The position numbers were made by a program, and so were the translations under genes. Below are positions 24,796-29,135 of a DNA stretch of 29,135 nt, piece by piece. Source of the DNA: Dongia_A sp044226685 (GTDB lineage: Bacteria > Pseudomonadota > Alphaproteobacteria > Dongiales > Dongiaceae); NCBI GenBank assembly GCA_044226685.1, contig JBGAGP010000051.1:1-29135 (forward strand). Direction: 5' to 3'. The notes beneath the pieces are model-generated. The model did no database searches. It was not told where the DNA came from and was given only the letters and a program-made list of their open reading frames with translations. Position 1 is the first letter of the stretch; each line of letters starts with the position of its first letter.

Positions 24796-25215
24796 ATGGG
24801 GAGAAGCTATCAGGGTGCCCTGTTTTTGGTAGGCCTGCTTCTCAGCTGCAGCACCACGCCGAAAACCGACCCGCTGGAGGCCAAGGCCAAGGCAGGCGAT
24901 CCGGTTGCCGTTTGCCAGCTGATTGCCCGTGACTTGCATGCATGTGCCGAGGAGCGGAGCGCTTGGGAAAAGGCGCCATCGAGCCCGTCACCGGCTTGTT
25001 TTGGCGAAATGATCAACGATCGCCATGAAGGCTATCTCAAATCCGCCGAAGCAGGCATCAAGAGCCGTCATCAGTCGACCTTGCCCTTAATGCTGCAGGA
25101 GATCTCGCTGCGCACGGCTGCGATCCTGGTGATCGTGGGGCCCACCGAAAAAGCCCTGGCGGACACCGCGAAGCTCGAGCAGGAATGCACCGAGCTCAGC
25201 AAATTTGCGCAATAG
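24796..25215 (+). CDS. Small putative lipoprotein of unknown function
   Basis: This 139-residue protein has a lipoprotein signal peptide: MGRSYQ, a hydrophobic run and the lipobox LLSC with acceptor C18, followed by STTPKTDP. The mature part is mostly helical, with four further cysteines (VCQL, HACAE, PACFGE, QECTE), possibly forming disulphides. No family is recognised. The ATG at 24796 has a GGGGGGAG very close upstream; an in-frame TTG at 24784 is the alternative start and would only lengthen the signal peptide. Codon use is less GC-biased than in the neighbours (for example TTT, GTA, CAT codons), which may point to relaxed or foreign origin. It stands alone between a terminator and the following operon. 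Confidence 0.7.
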   Translation: MGRSYQGALFLVGLLLSCSTTPKTDPLEAKAKAGDPVAVCQLIARDLHACAEERSAWEKAPSSPSPACFGEMINDRHEGYLKSAEAGIKSRHQSTLPLMLQEISLRTAAILVIVGPTEKALADTAKLEQECTELSKFAQ

Positions 25216-25310
25216 CGGGAGGAGGCGGTTGCACGCGATGCGCGGAGGCGGCAAGCTGATGTGAGTGCCCCGATCAAGCGGGCGGGCGGTTGGCGGGAGA
25301 AGAGGGAGTC

Positions 25311-26171
25311 ATGCCGGATTTTCCGATCGTCGACAGCCATGTGCATCTGGCCGATCCGCAGCGCTTCGGCTACGCCTGGACGAAGAACGCACCCTCGCTC
25401 AACCGCCGGGTGCTGCCCGCCGACCTCAGCCGGGCCGCCGCACCCGTCCAGATCGATACCGTCGTCTTCGTCGAGGTCGATGTCGACGATCCGCAGCAGG
25501 TGGCCGAGGCGGAGTGGATCGAGTCGCTGGGCGAAGGCGACCCGCGCCTCAAGGGCATGGTGGCGTCGCTGCCGCTGGAGCGCGGCAACGGGGTGCAGGC
25601 CGACCTTGAGAAGATGCTGCGTTGCAGCCGCCTGCGCGGCATCCGCCGCCTGATCCAGAACCAGACCGACCCGGATTTCTGCATCCAGCCCAGGTTCATC
25701 GAAGGGCTGAAGCTGCTCAGCCACCACGACCTCGTCTTCGACATCTGCATCTTCCACCACCATCTGCCGAACACGATCAGGATGGTGAAGCAATGCCCGG
25801 AGGTGCGCTTCGTCCTCGACCACATCGCCAAGCCGGCGATCAAGGCGGGCGAATTCGAGCCCTGGGGCCGCAACCTCAAGGAGCTTGCTTCGCTGCCCAA
25901 CGTGGTCTGCAAGATTTCCGGCGTCACCACGGAGGCCGACCACAAGACCTGGACCCGCGAACAGCTGAAACCCTACATCGCCCACGCCATCGAGAGCTTC
26001 GGTTTCGACCGCGTCATGTATGGCGGCGACTGGCACGTGCTGGAACTGGCCGGCACCTATCCGCAATGGGTGGAGATCGTCGATTGGGTGATCGCGGGGG
26101 CGAGCGCCGAAGAGAAGCGCAAGCTCTACCGCGACAACGCCATCCGCGCCTACCGGCTCGACCGCGCATGA
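25311..26171 (+). CDS. Amidohydrolase, COG3618 lactonase-type metal-dependent hydrolase
   Basis: This 286-residue TIM-barrel protein of the amidohydrolase-2 family includes relatives that hydrolyse sugar-acid lactones (L-fuconolactonase) or 2-pyrone-4,6-dicarboxylate (LigI). Visible landmarks: VDSHVHLADP with H10 and H12 at the end of strand 1, H171 in VLDHIAKP, and D240 in MYGGDWHV, the strand-8 aspartate. The Q/W-rich start (GYAWTKNAPSLNRRVLPADL) is typical of the lactonase branch. The start at 25311 is supported by GGGAG just upstream; an in-frame TTG at 25290 is less likely. It overlaps the next gene by ATGA, placing it first in a four-gene catabolic unit. The exact lactone is unknown. 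Confidence 0.87.
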   Translation: MPDFPIVDSHVHLADPQRFGYAWTKNAPSLNRRVLPADLSRAAAPVQIDTVVFVEVDVDDPQQVAEAEWIESLGEGDPRLKGMVASLPLERGNGVQADLEKMLRCSRLRGIRRLIQNQTDPDFCIQPRFIEGLKLLSHHDLVFDICIFHHHLPNTIRMVKQCPEVRFVLDHIAKPAIKAGEFEPWGRNLKELASLPNVVCKISGVTTEADHKTWTREQLKPYIAHAIESFGFDRVMYGGDWHVLELAGTYPQWVEIVDWVIAGASAEEKRKLYRDNAIRAYRLDRA

Positions 26172-27340
26172 TCGGTGGTGCGGGCGACTGGCATCGGCGC
26201 GCTTATTCCATCGCGGCTCTGCGCGAGCTGGCGCGCGCCGCCCTGCCGAAACCGGTCTTCGATTTCGCCGATGGCGGCGCGGAGGACGAGTGGACGCTGC
26301 GGCGGAACGAGACGGCGTTCGACGAGCTTGCCCTGCTGCCGAAGCCGCTGGACGGTGCTGCGACGCGCGACCTCTCCGTCACCCTGTTCGGCAAGACCCT
26401 GAAGCTGCCCATCATCGTCGGGCCGACCGGCCTCGCCGGATTGTTCTGGCCGGACGGCGAACGCTGCGCCGCGCGCGCCGCGGCGGCGGCGGGCACCGCG
26501 TTCTGCCTCAGCCACGGCTCGGTCTGCACCCTGGAGCAGCTCGCGGAAACGGGTGCTGTCCCACGCTGGATGCAGGTCTTCATCTACCGCGACCGCGGCT
26601 TCACCCGCGAGCTGACCGAGCGCGCGGCGAAGGCCGGCTATGACGCGCTGGTGCTGACCATCGACAACCAGATGCTGGGCAACCGCGAGCGCGACATCCG
26701 CAACGGCTTCTCGATCCCGCCGCGCTTCGGGGTGCGCGGCCTCGCCGCCATGGCGCTGAAAGCCCCCTGGCTGTGGCGCATGCGGCATGAATTGCAGCGC
26801 GTCACCTTCGGCAACTACGCGCGGCCGGGCGAGGCCGCCGACATGAAGGCGCTGGCCGGGCGCATGGCCTCGCTGCTCGACCCGTCGATGTCCTGGCAGG
26901 ACGTCGCGGACCTGCGAAAGCTGTGGGCCGGGCCGCTGATCCTGAAGGGCGTGCTGCATCCCGACGAAGCGCGCCGCGCCGTCGCCGAAGGCATCGATGG
27001 TGTCATCGTCTCCAATCACGGCGGCCGCCAACTCGATGGCGCCGCCAGCAGCCTCGAGGCGCTGCCCGGCATCGTCGCGGCGGTGGAAGGCAAAATCCCG
27101 GTGCTGCTCGACGGCGGCCTGCGCCGCGGCGGCGACGTGGTGAAGGCGCTGGCCCTCGGCGCCGCGGCCTGCCTGGTCGGGCGGCCGCAGCTCTGGGGCC
27201 TCGCGGTCGCCGGCGAGGCCGGCGTTGCGCGGATGCTGGAGATCTACCGCCTCGAGATCGACCGCGTCATGGGCCTGTGTGGCGTCACCAGCATCGCCGG
27301 CATCACCTCCGACCTCCTGCTCAAGAGAGAGAACGCATGA
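26168..27340 (+). CDS. FMN-dependent alpha-hydroxy acid oxidase/dehydrogenase
   Basis: This 390-residue flavoprotein oxidises an L-2-hydroxy acid to the 2-oxo acid, as in glycolate oxidase, L-lactate dehydrogenase LldD or mandelate dehydrogenase. Blocks in order: VFDFADGGAEDEWTLRRNE near 23-41 (the tyrosine of glycolate oxidase is F here), GPTGLAGLFWPDGE, QVFIYRDRG, LTIDNQMLGNRERDIRNGF, K260 in ILKGVLHPDEA, H284 and R287 in SNHGGRQLDG (catalytic base and carboxylate-binding arginine), and the FMN-phosphate site DGGLRRGGDVVKALALGA. The ordering and NRERDIRNGF motif resemble mandelate dehydrogenases, but the substrate is undecided. Its ATG overlaps the amidohydrolase stop (ATGA), and its own stop overlaps the RraA-type gene (ATGA). 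Confidence 0.92.
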   Translation: MIGGAGDWHRRAYSIAALRELARAALPKPVFDFADGGAEDEWTLRRNETAFDELALLPKPLDGAATRDLSVTLFGKTLKLPIIVGPTGLAGLFWPDGERCAARAAAAAGTAFCLSHGSVCTLEQLAETGAVPRWMQVFIYRDRGFTRELTERAAKAGYDALVLTIDNQMLGNRERDIRNGFSIPPRFGVRGLAAMALKAPWLWRMRHELQRVTFGNYARPGEAADMKALAGRMASLLDPSMSWQDVADLRKLWAGPLILKGVLHPDEARRAVAEGIDGVIVSNHGGRQLDGAASSLEALPGIVAAVEGKIPVLLDGGLRRGGDVVKALALGAAACLVGRPQLWGLAVAGEAGVARMLEIYRLEIDRVMGLCGVTSIAGITSDLLLKRENA

Positions 27341-28023
27341 TCAAGGACCCGCCGCTGCTCACCATCCGGCGCGATTTCCCGCGGCCCAGCGCGCAGGAGG
27401 TCGCCGCCTTCGCCGGCGTGCCCACCGGCTATGCCATCGACGCCATGGGCGGGCGCGGCGCGCTCGACTACCGGATCAAGCCGCTGGCGCCGGCAGACCG
27501 CGTGATGGTCGGCGTGGCGGTCACCTGCCAATGCGGCCCGGCCGACAACCTGGCCCTGTTCGGCGCGCTGGCGGTGGCTGGGCCCGGCGACATCCTGGTG
27601 GCGGCGACCGACAGCTTCACCGCCACCTCGGTCACCGGCGATCTGCTGCTCGGCATGGCGAAGAACCGCGGCGTCGCCGGCTTCGTCACCGACGGGCTGG
27701 TGCGCGACCTGGTCGGCGTGCTCGGTGTCGGCCTGCCGGCCTATTGCGCCGGGGTGACGCCCAATTCGCCGGTGCGCAACGGCCCCGGCACGGTCGGCCT
27801 GCCGGTGGTGGTCGGTGGCACGGCGGTCGAATCCGGCGACCTCGTGCTCGGCGACCGCGACGGCGTGGTGATCGTGCCGCGCGGCCAGATCGGCCAGGTG
27901 CTGCAGCGCCTCGCCGACGTGCGTGCGGCCGAGGCGGCGCTGGAGGCGAAGGTGAAGGCCGGGCTGCAGGTGCCAGATTTCATCCAGGCGATCCTGGACT
28001 CGGACCGGGTGGTGGAGATCTGA
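27337..28023 (+). CDS. RraA-family protein, HMG/CHA aldolase-like
   Basis: This 228-residue protein belongs to the RraA fold. Members are either RNase E regulators or class II pyruvate aldolases that cleave 4-hydroxy-4-methyl-2-oxoglutarate or 4-carboxy-4-hydroxy-2-oxoadipate and also decarboxylate oxaloacetate. The aldolase signature is present: GMAKNRGVAGFVTDGLVRD near 106-124, whose R and D bind substrate and metal, preceded by GPGDILVAATD. Placement after a 2-hydroxyacid oxidase and lactonase favours the enzyme role. The ATG at 27337 overlaps the oxidase stop; further upstream sequence in this frame lies inside the oxidase gene. Confidence 0.88.
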   Translation: MIKDPPLLTIRRDFPRPSAQEVAAFAGVPTGYAIDAMGGRGALDYRIKPLAPADRVMVGVAVTCQCGPADNLALFGALAVAGPGDILVAATDSFTATSVTGDLLLGMAKNRGVAGFVTDGLVRDLVGVLGVGLPAYCAGVTPNSPVRNGPGTVGLPVVVGGTAVESGDLVLGDRDGVVIVPRGQIGQVLQRLADVRAAEAALEAKVKAGLQVPDFIQAILDSDRVVEI

Positions 28024-28083
28024 ATCCACGGGCGCGCCGCTGGCGTGCTGGACTTCATGGCTGCTTGGAGAGGGAGGCGGAAG

Positions 28084-28971
28084 ATGCGCGTTGCTTTGGC
28101 ACCCTGCGGCAAGGGCCTTCGCGCCGCGGCGCTGGCGGTGGGAATTGCGCTCTGCGCGGCATCCGGTGGCGGAGCGGCCGCCGAGGATCCGATCGACACC
28201 CTGGCGCAGATCAAGGCGCGGGGCGAGGTCCGGCTGGCCTATCGTCCCGATGCAGCGCCCTTCTCCTTCGTCAAGGACGGCAAGCCCGACGGCTATTCGG
28301 TCAATCTGTGCCGCGAGGTGGCGGCGTCGCTGCAGCAGCAGCTTGCGATGCCGGAGCTGAAGGTCACCTATGTCGAGGTCACCGCAGCGGACCGCTTCGA
28401 CGCGATCGTTGCGGGCCGCGCCGACCTGCTGTGCGAGGCGACGACGGCGACCTTGGCGCGGCGCGAGCGGGTCGATTTCTCCATCCCCACCTATGTCAGC
28501 GGCGCCGGCCTGGTGATCCGCCCCGGCGGTCCCACCAGCCTCGACGCCTTCGCCGGGCAGAAGGTCGGCGTGCTCGGCGGCACCACCACGGAGCGGGACG
28601 TCACCGCCATCCTGGAGGAGCAGGGCATCAAGGTCGAGCTGGTCGTGGTCAGGAGCCATGACGACGGCTTGGCGCAGCTGAAATCCGGCGCCATCGTCGC
28701 CTATTTCGCCGACCGCACGATCCTGGAGGAAAGGCTGCGCCATGAGGCCGGCGCCGGCGACCTGATGCTGGCCGACAGCTACATCACCATCGAGCCCTAT
28801 GCCCTGGCCCTGCCGCTCGACCATCGCTTCCGCCTCGCCGTCGACACCGCGCTCAGCCACCTGTTTCGCACCGGCGGCATGATCAAGGTATTCCGCAAGT
28901 CGGTCGACCCGGAGGCCAAGCCGTCGGAGCTGCTGAAGGCGCTCTCGCGCATGTCGGGCCTGCCGGACTGA
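28084..28971 (+). CDS. ABC transporter substrate-binding protein, family 3 (amino-acid type)
   Basis: This 295-residue periplasmic protein of the SBP_bac_3 type has a signal peptide (about 1-33, ending GGGAAA) followed by DPIDTLAQIKARGEVRLAYRPDAAPFSF, the typical N-lobe (long run abbreviated here as near 35-60). Lobe landmarks include GKPDGYSVNLCREVA, GRADLLCEATTATLARRERVDFS and GVLGGTTTERDV. The start at 28084 follows GGGAGG (28072-28077); upstream in-frame ATGs lack one. It lies 60 bases after the RraA-type gene on the same strand. No permease or ATPase is visible in the remaining window, so the rest of the transporter is elsewhere. It may capture the substrate of this operon; amino acids, hydroxy acids or dicarboxylates are all possible. 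Confidence 0.88.
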   Translation: MRVALAPCGKGLRAAALAVGIALCAASGGGAAAEDPIDTLAQIKARGEVRLAYRPDAAPFSFVKDGKPDGYSVNLCREVAASLQQQLAMPELKVTYVEVTAADRFDAIVAGRADLLCEATTATLARRERVDFSIPTYVSGAGLVIRPGGPTSLDAFAGQKVGVLGGTTTERDVTAILEEQGIKVELVVVRSHDDGLAQLKSGAIVAYFADRTILEERLRHEAGAGDLMLADSYITIEPYALALPLDHRFRLAVDTALSHLFRTGGMIKVFRKSVDPEAKPSELLKALSRMSGLPD

Positions 28972-29000
28972 GCCAGACGAAACCCTGAGCCAGACGAGAC

Positions 29001-29027
29001 CGCCCGCCGGAGGCTTCCGGCGGGCGG
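29001..29027. terminator. Strong hairpin between convergent genes
   Basis: CGCCCGCCGGA (29001-29011) and TCCGGCGGGCG (29016-29026) are perfect 11-base arms with a GGCT loop, 30 bases after the substrate-binding-protein stop. No T-run follows on either strand, so it may be a rho-assisted or 3'-end protecting hairpin and not a classic terminator. Confidence 0.6.
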
Positions 29028-29061
29028 GTCATCTCATTCGCCGCTCAGATCGGCGCGGGTC

Positions 29062-29135
29062 TTAGCGGGCGCGGGCGCGGCGGGCCGGGCGCTTGGCGGC
29101 GCGGATTGCGACGGCCGGGAGTCCGCTGTGAAGAT
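29062..29135 (-). CDS. Possible C-terminal end of a minus-strand gene, cut by the window
   Basis: On the minus strand a frame is open from the window edge to a TAA at 29062-29064, encoding a basic tail, LPAVAIRAAKRPARRARAR. Codons are nearly all C-ending (GCC, CGC, ATC), like the real genes here. Another frame ends at 29034 and is Pro/Ala/Ser-rich; it looks less gene-like. Too short to identify. Confidence 0.3.
   Translation of the reverse strand, partial: LHSGLPAVAIRAAKRPARRARAR

Noticed and set aside
27244..28860. A 538-codon minus-strand frame opposite the RraA-type and solute-binding genes
   Set aside because: Overlaps two motif-rich genes on the other strand; composition typical of antisense frames here.
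29034..29135. Alternative minus-strand frame ending at 29034
   Set aside because: Pro/Ala/Ser-rich tail with less typical codon use than the frame ending at 29062; neither can be confirmed from 100 bases.
1..29135. tRNA or rRNA genes, CRISPR arrays, transposases, integrases or toxin-antitoxin pairs
   Set aside because: None seen; the gaps are short and the genes are metabolic, transport or signalling types.

Overview
The window is about 29 kb of very GC-rich, densely coding bacterial DNA with strong G/C third-position use. It looks like the chromosome of an alphaproteobacterium, possibly of the Rhodospirillales. Support comes from the style of the beta-oxidation and transporter genes, short palindromic intergenic repeats of a type common in alphaproteobacteria, and many ATGA/GTGA start-stop overlaps. 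No phage, insertion sequence, CRISPR array, tRNA or rRNA was seen. The species assignment is inference only.

Layout. Positions 1-6125 are mixed housekeeping genes: a 5'-truncated HrpB-type DEAH helicase (+), a NUDIX hydrolase (-), an exported FecR-domain protein (+), phosphoglycerate kinase (-) and a short-chain dehydrogenase (+). Positions 6192-13394 hold a fatty-acid beta-oxidation cluster: acyl-CoA ligase, thiolase, a FadN-type 3-hydroxyacyl-CoA dehydrogenase/enoyl-CoA hydratase fusion and an acyl-CoA dehydrogenase. A PsrA-like palindrome lies upstream, and a G-rich palindrome pair separates the last gene. Positions 13395-13992 are a 600-base stretch without a convincing protein gene; it contains a REP-like palindrome, a 15-base dyad, and a chain of hairpins ending in a perfect terminator-like stem (candidate small RNA). 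A 60-residue ORF and a GNAT acetyltransferase follow. On the minus strand lie a gamma-glutamyltransferase and an exported protein of unknown function, joined by a small tandem repeat that repeats the stop codon.

Positions 17358-23087 hold the most striking unit: a CHASE2-domain class III adenylate cyclase, then (9 bases later) a CPA1-type Na+/H+ antiporter carrying a C-terminal cyclic-nucleotide-binding domain, then (6 bases later) an EamA-type transporter. The order suggests that the cyclase makes the ligand that gates the antiporter, a bacterial arrangement resembling the pairing of soluble adenylate cyclase with SLC9C1 in sperm.

Next is a PuuC-like aldehyde dehydrogenase whose frame is broken by one missing base near its 3' end, a clear intrinsic terminator and a small lipoprotein. 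Positions 25311-28971 form a compact catabolic operon: a COG3618 lactonase-type amidohydrolase, an FMN 2-hydroxyacid oxidase, an RraA/HMG-aldolase-type protein and a periplasmic amino-acid-type solute-binding protein. Together they suggest import and stepwise breakdown of a hydroxy-acid or lactone substrate to pyruvate-level products. The last 100 bases hold a strong hairpin and perhaps the tail of a minus-strand gene.
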